Notes: generated by a model not told the origin, from the sequence alone. A DNA stretch of 64,000 nt from UBA4844 sp050943255 (GCA_050943255.1 JBMNOV010000003.1:17573-81572), one strand, 5' to 3'. Positions 8,515 to 18,994 are shown, numbered from the stretch's first letter. Made by a program: numbers and translations.

Positions 8515-9279
8515 ATGTCGTTTGCTCTGGAAGAATTTTTGTTATTAATAAGCCGTTTATCAGGATTATTTTTAAGTGCTCCTATTCTAAGCAGCCGTAT
8601 GCTGCCGGTTAGGATTAAGGTATTAACCATATTTGCCCTGGCAGCAATGATGACTTATTTTGTTCCTATTGATTACATTCAGGAAATAACTACCCCTGGC
8701 TATTTTATAGCTGCTTTGGCAGTGGAAATTCTGATTGGTTATACTATTGGCTTTGTTGCTTTTATAATATTTGCAGCTATACAGTTGGCAGGACAGGTAA
8801 TGGATATGCAAATGGGATTTGGTATCACCAATGTAGTTGATCCGCAATCGGGGATGCAAATACCGTTAATGGGCAACCTCATCCAGACGATAGCGTTACT
8901 TCTTTACCTGGCTATTGATGGACACCATTATTTGCTAACTGCTTTGACACAAAGTTATAAGGTCATACCAGTAATGGGCTTGAATTTAGATGAAAGTGTT
9001 ATAGATTTAGTAATACAGATTAGCGTTTACATGTTTATCATAGCAGTAAAAATATCTGCTCCTGTAATAATTGCTATTTTAACTGCTGACATAGCTATGG
9101 GGTTTGTAGCCCGAACCGTTCCGCAAATGAACGTATTCATTGTGGGGTTACCTGTAAAGATTCTGGTTGGATTAGGGGCCTTGCTTGTAATGATGCCGGT
9201 TTATATTTGGGTATTTAAAATCCTGTTTACTCAGTTTTTTGGGTATCTTGATGAATTAATAAAACTTTTGGGAATGTAA
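8515..9279 (+). CDS. fliR: Flagellar export gate protein FliR
   Basis: 254 residues with about six membrane spans. The sequence includes RLSGLFLSAPILSSRMLPVR, QLAGQVMDMQMGFGITNVVDP and QMNVFIVGLPVKILVGL, all conserved in FliR, the lateral part of the export gate. ATG 8515 is preferred over TTG 8509 by the distance from AGG in GTAGGT. It follows fliQ by 10 bases and precedes flhB by 4. Confidence 0.95.
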   Translation: MSFALEEFLLLISRLSGLFLSAPILSSRMLPVRIKVLTIFALAAMMTYFVPIDYIQEITTPGYFIAALAVEILIGYTIGFVAFIIFAAIQLAGQVMDMQMGFGITNVVDPQSGMQIPLMGNLIQTIALLLYLAIDGHHYLLTALTQSYKVIPVMGLNLDESVIDLVIQISVYMFIIAVKISAPVIIAILTADIAMGFVARTVPQMNVFIVGLPVKILVGLGALLVMMPVYIWVFKILFTQFFGYLDELIKLLGM

Positions 9280-9283
9280 TTTT

Positions 9284-10399
9284 ATGCATGATGACCTTTA
9301 TGGAAGCTATGTAATCAATTTGCAGCTCTTCGCTGGTGAAGGTGATACCGGAGAGAAAACTGAGCAGGCTACGCCCCGGCGGCGGGAAGAAGCTCGGCAG
9401 AAGGGGCAGGTATTTAAAAGTAATGATTTTAATTCTGCGGTTATTCTACTGGTTGGAACAGTAGCGCTTTATTTAGGCCTAACCTGGATGATAGACAGCT
9501 ATAAAAGATTCACAAACTTATATTTTTTCGATAGAATCTTAACTGATTTTACCAACGAATATATTTGTGTTATGTTTCTTGAGGCTCTAATACTGATGGG
9601 AAAAGTTTTAATACCAGTTTTGTTAGCAACTTTTATAGCTGCCCTACTAATATCTTATCTGCAGGTTGGTTTTGTTTTCAGCACGGAAGTTCTTACCCCG
9701 AAGTTAGAACGTTTAAACCCGTTGGAAGGCTTTAAACGATTATTTTCTAAAAGGGCACTAGTTGAACTGGTTAAGGCTCTTATTAAAGTTTTAGTTACTA
9801 GTTATATTGTATATTCCGTCTTTAAGAAATATTTATATATATTTCCCCGTTTTGTAGATATGGAACTGGCTTATAGTATAAAGGTTTTAAGTATAATTGT
9901 TTTTGAGATGGCTCTTAAAATAAGTATTGTGTTTCTTATTATTGGCGTAGTAGATTATCTTTATCAGTGGTATGAATATGAAAAGTCACTGAAGATGTCA
10001 AAGTATGATATAAAACAAGAATACAAACAGGTTGAAGGTGACCCTTTGGTAAAATCACGGCAAAGGCAAATCCAAAGGGATGCGGCAATGCGCAGAATGA
10101 TGGCTGAAGTTCCCAAGGCTGATGTAGTAATAACCAACCCCACACACTTTGCCGTAGCTTTGAAGTATACCATTGGGGAAATGGAAGCTCCAATGGTTAT
10201 TGCCCGAGGACAGGATTTGGTAGCGCTAAAGATTAAAGAAATAGCCCGCGATAATGATGTTATAGTAATTGAAAATAAGTTATTAGCAAGAACTTTATAT
10301 TATAGTGTTGAAATTGGTGATTTAATTCCGGAAGAACTCTATCAGGCAGTTGCTGAAGTGCTAGCTTTTGCTTACAAACAAAAGAAGAAGGTTATGTAG
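9284..10399 (+). CDS. flhB: Flagellar export switch protein FlhB
   Basis: 371 residues. The amphipathic N-terminus with GEKTEQATPRRREEARQKGQV is diagnostic. Four membrane segments follow, then a cytosolic domain with the self-cleavage motif NPTH (in VVITNPTHFAVALKY, near residues 284-287). FlhB changes export specificity from hook to filament substrates after cleavage. About 20 extra residues precede the GEKTE motif; a conventional ribosome-binding site before ATG 9284 is weak. Confidence 0.96.
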   Translation: MHDDLYGSYVINLQLFAGEGDTGEKTEQATPRRREEARQKGQVFKSNDFNSAVILLVGTVALYLGLTWMIDSYKRFTNLYFFDRILTDFTNEYICVMFLEALILMGKVLIPVLLATFIAALLISYLQVGFVFSTEVLTPKLERLNPLEGFKRLFSKRALVELVKALIKVLVTSYIVYSVFKKYLYIFPRFVDMELAYSIKVLSIIVFEMALKISIVFLIIGVVDYLYQWYEYEKSLKMSKYDIKQEYKQVEGDPLVKSRQRQIQRDAAMRRMMAEVPKADVVITNPTHFAVALKYTIGEMEAPMVIARGQDLVALKIKEIARDNDVIVIENKLLARTLYYSVEIGDLIPEELYQAVAEVLAFAYKQKKKVM

Positions 10400-10414
10400 T
10401 ACTGGAGGATAAAA

Positions 10415-12478
10415 ATGGAAGAGAGGGCTGGGTTGCTAAACCGGCTTATAGCCTATAGTGATATAGTTATAGCATTTTTAGTGGTTACGGTTATTTTGAT
10501 GATGATTGTGCCATTAAGTCCCAGCCTTCTGGATGTGTTATTAACTTTTAATATTAGTTTTGCCCTGGTTATATTAATGGTATCAATGTTTAATACTGAT
10601 CCTTTGGAATTTTCTGTTTTTCCGGCTCTGTTACTAATAATGACCCTTTTCAGACTTTCACTTAATATCTCATCTACCCGGTTAATACTTCTTTATGCTG
10701 AAGCTGGCGAGGTAATTGAATCTTTCGGTTCATTTGTGGTTGGTGGTAATACTATTGTTGGGTTGGTGATATTTTTAATTCTGGTTGTAATACAGTTTAT
10801 AGTAATAACCAAAGGGGCGGAAAGGGTTTCAGAAGTAGCAGCCCGTTTTACCCTGGATGCTATGCCAGGAAAGCAGATGGCTATAGATGCCGATCTTAAT
10901 GCTGGCTTGATTAGTGAAGAGAAGGCCAGGGAACGAAGGCAAAAAATCCAGAGAGAAGCAGACTTTTACGGAGCTATGGATGGTGCTAGCAAGTTCGTAA
11001 AAGGTGATGCTATTGCTGGTATTATAATAATAATTATTAATATTATTGGTGGCTTTGTGATTGGTATGGCACAAATGGGGATGCCTATGAACGAAGCCAT
11101 GCAAGTTTATACTATACTTACAGTTGGTGATGGACTGGTAACCCAGATACCTGCCTTGCTAATATCTACTGCTACCGGAATAGTAGTTACCAGAAGCGCA
11201 TCCCGGTCTAATCTGGGGTTTGAGCTTACCACTCAACTATCTACTTATCCTAAGGCTCTCGGTATGGCTGCTATTATTTTATTGGTATTAGGTTCAATCG
11301 GGTTACCTCGTTTCCCCATGTATTCTCTAGCTACCTTATTTGGCATATTGTATTTTGTTTCGAGAAAAGATCTACCGGCACCTGAGGAAGATGACAACCT
11401 CGAGGAAGCAGCTGAAGCCGAAAATCTAAAAAAACCTGAAAATGTCGTAGAATTACTACAAATAGAGAAGATGGAGTTGGAGCTAGGTTATGCTCTTATT
11501 CCTCTGGTTGATTCAGAACAAGGTGGTGATTTGTTAGACCGAATTATTATGATTCGAAGACAATGTGCAGTAGAAATGGGATTTATTGTTCCACCAGTGC
11601 GAATTCGCGATAATATGCAAATTAAACCTAATAATTATTTAATAAAAATTAAAGGCATAGACATAACTGCTGGAGAATTAATATTGGATAAATATTTGGC
11701 CATGGGACCAGATATTGAAAATGATCAGGAGATTACCGGGTTAAATACTTTTGAACCAGCTTTTCATCTACCTGCCCGTTGGATAGATACAGCTAACAAA
11801 GAAAAAGCGGAATTGAAGGGGTATACTGTGGTTGATCCTGCGTCAGTGCTGGCAACTCATCTCACTTCCATTATTAAATTGCATGCGCACGAACTTTTGG
11901 GCAGGCAGGAACTTCAAAACATATTAGATTATATCAAGGAAAATAATTCAGCTGTTGTTGATGAATTAATTCCTGATTTGATGTCATTAGGAGATTTACA
12001 AAGGGTTTTGTCTAACCTTTTAAAGGAGCAGGTATCCATAAGAGATATGGTTACTATTATGGAAACCTTGGCTGATCACTCTAAAATTACAAAGGATGTA
12101 GATGTACTTACTGAATATGTTCGCCAGGCCCTAAAACGCCAAATAAGCAAACAGTATTGTGGAGACAACCATACTATAAGTGTAATAACTATAGACCCGG
12201 GTCTGGAAGAAAAGCTACGTGAATCGATTCAGCATAGTGATTTTGGTTCATACCTAGCCCTCGATCCAGATGTTGCTCAAAAAGTGATCGATGGACTTTC
12301 TCAACAGTACGAGAGCCTGAGTCAAAGAGGTATTACCCCTGTAGTTATCTGTGCTCCTATTCTAAGGCTATACTTCAAACGTATGGTTGAGCGTTTTATC
12401 TCCAATCTGGTTGTGTTGTCATACAATGAAATTGATTCAAATATCAATGTTGAAGTAATAGGGATGGTGTCATCGTGA
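10415..12478 (+). CDS. flhA: Flagellar export gate protein FlhA
   Basis: 687 residues. Eight N-terminal membrane helices surround the FHIPEP region (RFTLDAMPGKQMAIDADLNAGLI, then ERRQKIQREADFYGAMDGASKFVKGDAIAGI). A cytosolic domain follows that docks chaperone-substrate complexes (LGYALIPLVD, HLTSIIKLHAHELLGRQE). CTGGAGG stands before ATG 10415. The stop TGA overlaps the flhF GTG start by four bases. Confidence 0.97.
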   Translation: MEERAGLLNRLIAYSDIVIAFLVVTVILMMIVPLSPSLLDVLLTFNISFALVILMVSMFNTDPLEFSVFPALLLIMTLFRLSLNISSTRLILLYAEAGEVIESFGSFVVGGNTIVGLVIFLILVVIQFIVITKGAERVSEVAARFTLDAMPGKQMAIDADLNAGLISEEKARERRQKIQREADFYGAMDGASKFVKGDAIAGIIIIIINIIGGFVIGMAQMGMPMNEAMQVYTILTVGDGLVTQIPALLISTATGIVVTRSASRSNLGFELTTQLSTYPKALGMAAIILLVLGSIGLPRFPMYSLATLFGILYFVSRKDLPAPEEDDNLEEAAEAENLKKPENVVELLQIEKMELELGYALIPLVDSEQGGDLLDRIIMIRRQCAVEMGFIVPPVRIRDNMQIKPNNYLIKIKGIDITAGELILDKYLAMGPDIENDQEITGLNTFEPAFHLPARWIDTANKEKAELKGYTVVDPASVLATHLTSIIKLHAHELLGRQELQNILDYIKENNSAVVDELIPDLMSLGDLQRVLSNLLKEQVSIRDMVTIMETLADHSKITKDVDVLTEYVRQALKRQISKQYCGDNHTISVITIDPGLEEKLRESIQHSDFGSYLALDPDVAQKVIDGLSQQYESLSQRGITPVVICAPILRLYFKRMVERFISNLVVLSYNEIDSNINVEVIGMVSS

Positions 12479-13674
12479 AGATTAAGAAGTATGTGGCCAA
12501 AGACTTTAAGACTGCTGTCGAAAGTGCTAAGTCAGAAATGGGCCGGGATGCCATTATCCTGCATACCCAAAAGATAAAAAAATCTGGTATTTTAGGTTTT
12601 TTTAGTTCACCTCGAGTTGAGGTAACTGTGGCAGCAGATGAAAACCTTAAAGTAAAATTAGACCAGGCGAGGGCTAATCCTTCAGAAAAGGATAATAATG
12701 ATTTTAGTGCTATCAATGACAGCAATAGCCTTTTTTCTACTAAAACAGTTAAGAGAAATGTAAATGAAGCTGACCTAATTGTCCAGATGCAAAAAATGAA
12801 TAGCTTGATGGCAGACATTAAGGCCAGGATTTATGAAGTTGAAGTTATAAAAGGCCTGCCTGAGCAGGTCAAAAATCTCTATCAGATACTTATTAATAAT
12901 AATGTTGAACAGGGTATTGCTTTAAATGTAGTAGGAAATGTCGCTTCCAGGCTTTCCCACAATGCGTTTAGTGATGATACTTGGGTGCGCAATGTCTGCC
13001 TACATACTTTACAGGAATATATTTATCAAATTGAGCCCATCAAAATAGTATCGGAACGCAAAGGGATGGTAGTGTTTATGGTTGGTCCTACAGGGGTTGG
13101 AAAAACCACTACGATAGCCAAGCTAGCAGCTAACTTTACTTTTTTAGAGAATAAGCAAGTTGCATTAATTACGCTTGATACCTATAGGGTGTCAGCAGCA
13201 GAGCAATTAAAAACTTTTGCTGATATAATAGGAATTCCCATAAGTATAGTATTTACACCCGCGGACCTCTTGCTGGCTATAAAGCAATATAAGGATAAAG
13301 ACATCATCTTCGTTGATACGGCCGGACGAAGTCCCTACGATACCAATCAAATGCAAGAACTGCAAGAATACGTATACAAAGCTAGGCCAGATGAGACTAT
13401 TCTAGTATTAAGCGTGACGACTGATAGTAACGATCTAATTAATATATACCATAGATTTCAAGGGATTACGATAGATAAACTAATTTTTACTAAATTAGAT
13501 GAAACCCAAAAGTATGGGTCCATATTAAATGCTCTTTATGTAATAAAAAAACCATTAGCTTATTTAACTATCGGACAAAATGTACCCGACGATATCGAAA
13601 TACCTGATTCATTACATTTAGCCCAGATGTTTTTAAGAAGAAGGGACGAAACCTATGTACGATCAGGCAGATAG
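12475..13674 (+). CDS. flhF: Flagellar SRP-like GTPase FlhF
   Basis: 399 residues. A variable basic N-terminal region precedes an SRP-type NG domain: GPTGVGKTTTIAKLAA (P-loop, about residues 203-218), DTYRVSAAEQLKTFA, DTAGRSPYD and TKLDET. FlhF controls placement and number of flagella. The GTG start overlaps the flhA stop, and the 3' end overlaps flhG by 20 bases, suggesting coupled translation of the FlhF-FlhG pair. Confidence 0.95.
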   Translation: MKIKKYVAKDFKTAVESAKSEMGRDAIILHTQKIKKSGILGFFSSPRVEVTVAADENLKVKLDQARANPSEKDNNDFSAINDSNSLFSTKTVKRNVNEADLIVQMQKMNSLMADIKARIYEVEVIKGLPEQVKNLYQILINNNVEQGIALNVVGNVASRLSHNAFSDDTWVRNVCLHTLQEYIYQIEPIKIVSERKGMVVFMVGPTGVGKTTTIAKLAANFTFLENKQVALITLDTYRVSAAEQLKTFADIIGIPISIVFTPADLLLAIKQYKDKDIIFVDTAGRSPYDTNQMQELQEYVYKARPDETILVLSVTTDSNDLINIYHRFQGITIDKLIFTKLDETQKYGSILNALYVIKKPLAYLTIGQNVPDDIEIPDSLHLAQMFLRRRDETYVRSGR

Positions 13675-14551
13675 ACTTAGACGATTAGCTCTGAAAGAAA
13701 AAGAGAAAATCGAACAAGAGATAGTACGGGAAAACAAATATACTCGCGTAATTGTAGTAAGTAGCGGAAAAGGTGGTGTAGGCAAAAGCACTCTGTCACT
13801 TAATATCGCATTAAATATGTGTAAAAGAGGTAATAGAGTGATTCTAATGGATGCTGATTTAGGTCTGGCTAATATCGATATTATGTTAGGAATAGTTCCT
13901 AAATTTAATTTATACCATATGGTTCAGGAAAAAAAAGATTTGAGAGAAATCATTATTTCTCGCCCGGAAGGCTTAAGTATTATTCCTGGGGGTTCGGGAA
14001 TAACGGAGCTAGCTAACCTAAAGGAAAATGATTGCCAGCGCGTAATAAGGGAGATAGGTAAATTAGAAGGCGAATTTGATTATATGATAGTTGATACCGG
14101 CGCAGGTATTTCCAATAATGTTATATCATTTCTGTTATCAGCTGATGACATAATTATGGTTACTACTCCCGAGCCCACTGCTATTACTGATGTTTATGGA
14201 GTGATAAAAGCTGTTGCCAAAAGGGCCCCAACCAAACCGATTTATTTGGTAGTTAATCGAGTAGCTAATAACAGCGAGGGAATTATGGTCGCAGATAAAC
14301 TGAAACTGGTATGTGAGCGATTCCTCAATTTAAAAATTCAGGTTCTTGGGTATGTGGTCAATGAAACGATAGTAGAAGAAGCAATCCGACGCCAGCAAGC
14401 ATTTATTCTGATATTTCCCCGCAGCTTAGCCGCTAGAAATATTGACTCCATTGTTACTAATTTAATTAAGGCTAATAGCCAGAAAACCGAAGTACGTCAA
14501 ACAAGTGGAGGAATCAGACAATTCTTTAAGAAAGTTATTGGCCTGTCTTAA
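13655..14551 (+). CDS. flhG: MinD-like ATPase FlhG (YlxH)
   Basis: 298 residues. The N-terminal DQADRLRRL matches the DQAxxLR motif by which FlhG stimulates the FlhF GTPase. A deviant Walker A, SSGKGGVGKST at residues 36-46, and DADLGLANID follow, placing it in the MinD/ParA group. The C-terminal region includes IRQFFKKVIGL, a likely membrane-binding helix. It limits flagellar number and assists C-ring assembly in related bacteria. It overlaps flhF by 20 bases. Confidence 0.95.
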   Translation: MYDQADRLRRLALKEKEKIEQEIVRENKYTRVIVVSSGKGGVGKSTLSLNIALNMCKRGNRVILMDADLGLANIDIMLGIVPKFNLYHMVQEKKDLREIIISRPEGLSIIPGGSGITELANLKENDCQRVIREIGKLEGEFDYMIVDTGAGISNNVISFLLSADDIIMVTTPEPTAITDVYGVIKAVAKRAPTKPIYLVVNRVANNSEGIMVADKLKLVCERFLNLKIQVLGYVVNETIVEEAIRRQQAFILIFPRSLAARNIDSIVTNLIKANSQKTEVRQTSGGIRQFFKKVIGLS

Positions 14552-14572
14552 ATGTAGATATGGAGGGTATGT

Positions 14573-15232
14573 ATGAAGATTGAGGACTTAAAAGTAAATC
14601 AGTTAATTGAAATAGAAGTACTAAATGGTGAAACAACTGAGTATTTGCCTAGTCGAATTGAAGAATTAAAGGATAAATATATCTTTATATCAATGCCTAT
14701 GAGCAAAGGTGTACTATTACCTATGCATTTAGGTGAAGAGATTAAGGTTATATTACGGGGAAAAAGCGGTACCTATGGTTTTTCGTCTAAAATTGTAGGG
14801 CGAAGAAAAGAGCCTATTCCTTTTCTAATAATAGTCAAGCCAAAGAAATTAATAAGTATTAAGCAAAAACGGGATTATGTACGCTTGACAGTAGCCTTAC
14901 CAGTTCGATTTAGAACGGTTAATGAAGAGGGCGAAAAAGGAAATACCGAAGAAGGGGTAACAGTCGACATTAGCGCTGGAGGGGTATTATTCTATACCAA
15001 GTCCGAAATAAAAGATGACCAAAAGGTAGAAATTGAGTTACAGTTTTCAACGAATGAATGGTTTTCTTGCTATGCCCATGTGGTCAGGATATTTGAGCGC
15101 AACAAGTATGAAAAAAATGCGGTTAGGATAGCAGTTGAGTTTGATAATATAAGTGAAACGCAAAGGGACAGAATATTTAAATATATTTTTGAAAAACAAC
15201 GTGAATGGATAAAAAAAGGAATCCTCAAATGA
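14573..15232 (+). CDS. YcgR-like PilZ-domain c-di-GMP effector
   Basis: 219 residues in two parts: an N-terminal YcgR-type beta barrel (about residues 1-95) and a PilZ domain beginning KQKRDYVRLTVALPVRFR, with the R-x3-R and DISAGG c-di-GMP contacts both present. YcgR/DgrA proteins slow flagellar rotation when c-di-GMP rises. Its position between flhG and cheB, 20 bases and 10 bases away, ties it to motility control. TGGAGGG precedes ATG 14573. Confidence 0.9.
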   Translation: MKIEDLKVNQLIEIEVLNGETTEYLPSRIEELKDKYIFISMPMSKGVLLPMHLGEEIKVILRGKSGTYGFSSKIVGRRKEPIPFLIIVKPKKLISIKQKRDYVRLTVALPVRFRTVNEEGEKGNTEEGVTVDISAGGVLFYTKSEIKDDQKVEIELQFSTNEWFSCYAHVVRIFERNKYEKNAVRIAVEFDNISETQRDRIFKYIFEKQREWIKKGILK

Positions 15233-15242
15233 GGGAGGTATC

Positions 15243-16304
15243 ATGGATAAAATAAAAGTTCTGGTGGTAGATGATTCTGCCTTTATGCGGAAAATGATAT
15301 CTGCGATTATTAACAGCTGTCCTGAGCTGGAGGTTGTCGCTAAAGCTCATAATGGCAGCGAAGCTATTAAGCAGGTTAAAAATTTGAAACCAGATATTGT
15401 TACAATGGACATAGAAATGCCCGTAATGGATGGGCTAACAGCCCTGAAATTAATTATGCGTGAAAATCCAGTACCAGTAATAATGCTTAGCAGTTTTAGC
15501 AAAAAGGGAGCTGAGCAAACATTAACCGCACTACAGCTTGGAGCAGTCGATTTCATTTGTAAGCCTTCTGGCCAGATTTCACTTGATATTGAGCAGATAA
15601 GTGAAGTAATTGTGCAGAAAATCCTTGCTGTTGCTAGTGCTAGCAATAAATTAAACAATTTCACCATTTCGCTACAAAGTAAAGGAAACGCTATTAACAA
15701 GTTTAAGAATAATAAGGTGCTTAATAATCTGGTTCTCATAGGAACATCTACGGGTGGGCCTAAAGCACTTTACCAGGTGATTCCTCGGTTACCTGCAGAT
15801 ATTGATGCAGCCGTTCTAGTTGTTCAGCATATGCCTGCCGGTTTTACTAAGTCTTTGGCCGAAAGTTTGGACAGTATAGCTGCGGTTCATGTAAAAGAAG
15901 GTGAACATGGTGAAAAGGTATGTTCTGGATGTGTTTACATCGCACCTGGGGATTATCATATGACTCTTGATGCTCGGGAAAAACAAGTGGGGGAGAAGGA
16001 GCTTTACATCACTCTTGATAAGAATCCACCCCGGGGGGGATTACGGCCAGCAGTAGATGTACTGTTAGAGTCAGCCGCTGAAAAATTCTGGTCACATATG
16101 GTTGGCGTGATTATGACTGGAATAGGACATGATGGAGCAGCAGGGGTATTAAAGGTAAAAGCCAAGGGAGCAAGAATAATTGCGGAACACCCTTGTACCT
16201 GTATAGTATACGGTATGCCCAAAGCAGCTGTAGAAACAGGTGCAGTTGATAAACTTGTGCCGCTACCGGATATCCCAAGGGAGATTATAAAAATGCTTAA
16301 TTAA
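15243..16304 (+). CDS. cheB: Chemotaxis protein-glutamate methylesterase CheB
   Basis: 353 residues. The receiver domain has D10-D11, phospho-acceptor D56 and KP in FICKPSG. The methylesterase domain has IGTSTGGPKAL (catalytic serine), VVQHMPAGFTKSLAE (histidine) and TGIGHDGAAG (aspartate). It resets chemoreceptor methylation. GAGGGAGG precedes ATG 15243. No cheR or receptor gene is present in the window, so its partners are elsewhere. Confidence 0.96.
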   Translation: MDKIKVLVVDDSAFMRKMISAIINSCPELEVVAKAHNGSEAIKQVKNLKPDIVTMDIEMPVMDGLTALKLIMRENPVPVIMLSSFSKKGAEQTLTALQLGAVDFICKPSGQISLDIEQISEVIVQKILAVASASNKLNNFTISLQSKGNAINKFKNNKVLNNLVLIGTSTGGPKALYQVIPRLPADIDAAVLVVQHMPAGFTKSLAESLDSIAAVHVKEGEHGEKVCSGCVYIAPGDYHMTLDAREKQVGEKELYITLDKNPPRGGLRPAVDVLLESAAEKFWSHMVGVIMTGIGHDGAAGVLKVKAKGARIIAEHPCTCIVYGMPKAAVETGAVDKLVPLPDIPREIIKMLN

Positions 16305-16489
16305 GTTAAAACCATGCCAAAAATATATTGTGAAGGTATAAACACAAGGGGGACAAGCGAAGTTATCCACGTATAAAAAAATGCTTTTGCCATACTAAAG
16401 CTATATTTATCATCATATGATTTGACTTTTTGCGGGTATACCCACAGGGTATGGGTGTAGTATATAAAATTCAGGGAGTTGGTTATAAA

Positions 16490-18496
16490 ATGAAGATGGA
16501 CATGTCTCAATACCTTGATGTATTTTTGGAGGAGAGTAAAGAGAACCTGGATAATTTAAATAAATGCCTGCTAGAGTTGGAAAAAGACACAAAAAGTTCA
16601 GCTGCACTTAATGAAATTTTTAGGGTAGCTCATACTCTAAAAGGCATGTCGTCTACCATGGGTTTTCATAACCTGGCAAACTTAACCCACCACATGGAAA
16701 ACGTATTATCAGATTTAAAAGAAGGCATTTTAACGATAAATGGTAAATTAATTGATACCTTATTCCAATGCCTTGATCGGGTACAGATGATAATTGAACA
16801 GATTGAGAAACAAGGTAACGAAAAAACGGATAATAATGATCTGATAAGGGTACTGGAGAGTATTAAATCAAATCCTCAAGCAACCTTTGCCCGGGAACAG
16901 TTGACGTCTAATATGCAGAATAATGAAAATGACCCGATGCCGGAAGATTTTACTTTCAATCAATATGATATAACTGTAATAGAAGAGGCCATCAATAAAA
17001 ACTATAAAGTATATAATGCTAAAATAACAGTTGAACCTGGATGTCTAATGAAATCAGTACGAGTTTTTATGGTGTTTAAGGTAGTTGAGGAAGATGGGGA
17101 AATAATTAAAACGATTCCCTCAGCTCAGGATCTGGATGAAGGTAAATTTGACGATAATTTTGCAATATTAATTATTACTAGGGCTTCATTAAATCAATTG
17201 GAGCAAAGAATAAGAAGTATTTCTGAAATAACTGAAGTGATAATACAGGAGATTAACATTAATGACTTAGGGATATTGAAGAAACAAAATATAAAGAGTA
17301 ACCCTAATATTCCAAATAACTCTCCAGATGATCTAGCCACTTATAACCACAATATCAAACATACGGTTAGAGTTGATATTGATCGTTTGGACAACCTTAT
17401 GAATTTGGTCGGGGAATTGGTTATGCATAAAGGAAGGTTAGAGCAGATCGGTTTAAGCCACCAAATTAGTGAATTAAATGAGACGATTGAGCAAATTTCC
17501 CGTGTTAGTACTGATTTACAGGCTATAGTAATGAAAGTACGCATGGTTCCAGTCGAGCAGGTTTTTAACCGATTCCCGCGAATGGTTAGGGACTTGGCTC
17601 ATAATTTAAACAAAGAAGTCGATTTTCTTATTGAAGGTAAGGATACTGAGCTCGACCGAACAGTTATTGACGAAATAGGTGATCCATTAGTTCACCTTCT
17701 TCGTAATGCTATTGACCATGGTCTGGAATTACCCCAGGAAAGAATTAATAGAGGTAAAGAACCAACAGGGAAGGTAATTCTTAGAGCCCGCCATGAGGGT
17801 AATAATGTCTTTATTGAGGTAGAAGATGATGGTGCCGGGGTGGATACTATCAGGGTAATGGAAAAAGCGGTAGAGAAAGGTATGCTTACTCCCCGTGAAG
17901 GGGAGGAATTAACCCGGGAGGAGATTATTGATTTATTATTTACACCCGGTTTTAGCACAGCCCAGAGTGTTACAAGCGTTTCTGGGCGTGGTGTTGGTTT
18001 AGACGCTGTAAAAGCAAAAATCGAATCGTTAAGTGGAGAAATATTTATTAATTCCAGAGAAGGCCAAGGAACACAGTTTAGAATTAAGTTGCCGCTAACC
18101 TTGGCTATTATTCAAGCTCTTATGGTCGCGGTACAAGATGAAATATATGCTATTCCACTCAGTTCAGTTAATGAAACAACTATGATAACAGCCAAAGATA
18201 TAAAGATTGTACAGAACCAAGAAGTAATAGTGCTTCGTGGCAGTGTATTGCCGCTTTTTAGGTTGGGCCAGTTACTTGGCACTCCTGGTGAAGATACAGC
18301 GGAAGAGATGTATGTAGTGATAGTGCGTAAAATGGAACAGCAAATAGGTTTGGTTGTAGACAGCCTAATAGGGCAACAGGAAATTGTAATCAAATCTTTG
18401 GGAAGGCTACTAGCTGGCATTCCAGGGTTAGCTGGTGCCATAGTATCTGGTGATGGCAATGTAAGACTAATCCTAGATATAACTACACTTTTTTAG
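16490..18496 (+). CDS. cheA: Chemotaxis histidine kinase CheA
   Basis: 668 residues. The Hpt domain carries H48 in RVAHTLKGMS. A P2-like region (about 155-260), dimerisation helices, the ATPase domain (HLLRNAIDHGLELP, DDGAGVD, GRGVGLDAVK) and a CheW-like C-terminus follow. ATG 16490 fits GGGAG about 11 bases upstream; ATG 16496 and 16502 are alternatives, while a TTG at 16430 lies in a palindromic stretch and is unlikely. The 185 bases between cheB and cheA contain GGGTATACCC and TACCCACAGGGTA small palindromes and a TTGACT, so an internal promoter is possible but not proven. Confidence 0.95.
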   Translation: MKMDMSQYLDVFLEESKENLDNLNKCLLELEKDTKSSAALNEIFRVAHTLKGMSSTMGFHNLANLTHHMENVLSDLKEGILTINGKLIDTLFQCLDRVQMIIEQIEKQGNEKTDNNDLIRVLESIKSNPQATFAREQLTSNMQNNENDPMPEDFTFNQYDITVIEEAINKNYKVYNAKITVEPGCLMKSVRVFMVFKVVEEDGEIIKTIPSAQDLDEGKFDDNFAILIITRASLNQLEQRIRSISEITEVIIQEININDLGILKKQNIKSNPNIPNNSPDDLATYNHNIKHTVRVDIDRLDNLMNLVGELVMHKGRLEQIGLSHQISELNETIEQISRVSTDLQAIVMKVRMVPVEQVFNRFPRMVRDLAHNLNKEVDFLIEGKDTELDRTVIDEIGDPLVHLLRNAIDHGLELPQERINRGKEPTGKVILRARHEGNNVFIEVEDDGAGVDTIRVMEKAVEKGMLTPREGEELTREEIIDLLFTPGFSTAQSVTSVSGRGVGLDAVKAKIESLSGEIFINSREGQGTQFRIKLPLTLAIIQALMVAVQDEIYAIPLSSVNETTMITAKDIKIVQNQEVIVLRGSVLPLFRLGQLLGTPGEDTAEEMYVVIVRKMEQQIGLVVDSLIGQQEIVIKSLGRLLAGIPGLAGAIVSGDGNVRLILDITTLF

Positions 18497-18508
18497 AGGA
18501 GATGCATT

Positions 18509-18976
18509 ATGGAGGAAAGATTAAATACATACTTTCAAGGTCCGAATAGCCAAGGCGAGGAAATACAAATAGTTGCATTTAAATTAGGTGAAGAAGAGTA
18601 TGCTGTTGATATTTTGAATGTTCAAGAAATTATTCGCTTATTAAATATTACCCGGGTTCCTAAAGCTAATAACTACATTGAAGGAGTAATAAATCTAAGA
18701 GGTAATATAATTCCGATTATTAATCTTCACAAAAAATTCAATCTAAAATCGTTGAACAAAGAGGAAAGTAAACGAATTATCGTTTTTCAATTTGAAGATG
18801 TTAAGGTGGGAATAATTGTTGACGAAGTGTCTGAAGTATTGCGTCTAAGCCAAAACGATATAGAGGAAACGTCGAAGGTATACAGTTCAATTGATACTCA
18901 AGGCGTTAAAGGTATTGCCAAGGTTAATAATAGATTGCTTACAATATTAAATCTTTCCGAGATATTAATATTGTAA
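18509..18976 (+). CDS. cheW: Chemotaxis coupling protein CheW
   Basis: 155 residues forming one CheW domain: VAFKLGEEEYAVDILNVQEI, ITRVPKANNYIEGVINLRGNIIPIINL (in parts) and VGIIVDEVSEVLRL. It links receptors to CheA. GAGGAG lies before ATG 18509, 12 bases after cheA. The C-terminal ILNLSEIL is usual. Confidence 0.96.
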   Translation: MEERLNTYFQGPNSQGEEIQIVAFKLGEEEYAVDILNVQEIIRLLNITRVPKANNYIEGVINLRGNIIPIINLHKKFNLKSLNKEESKRIIVFQFEDVKVGIIVDEVSEVLRLSQNDIEETSKVYSSIDTQGVKGIAKVNNRLLTILNLSEILIL

Positions 18977-18994
18977 GATGTACCAGGCAGGTGA

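Noticed and set aside
16305..16489. c-di-GMP riboswitch or sigma-28 promoter before cheA
   Set aside because: No GEMM consensus and no TAAA-N15-GCCGATAA promoter was found, only small palindromes and a TTGACT without a partner at the right distance.
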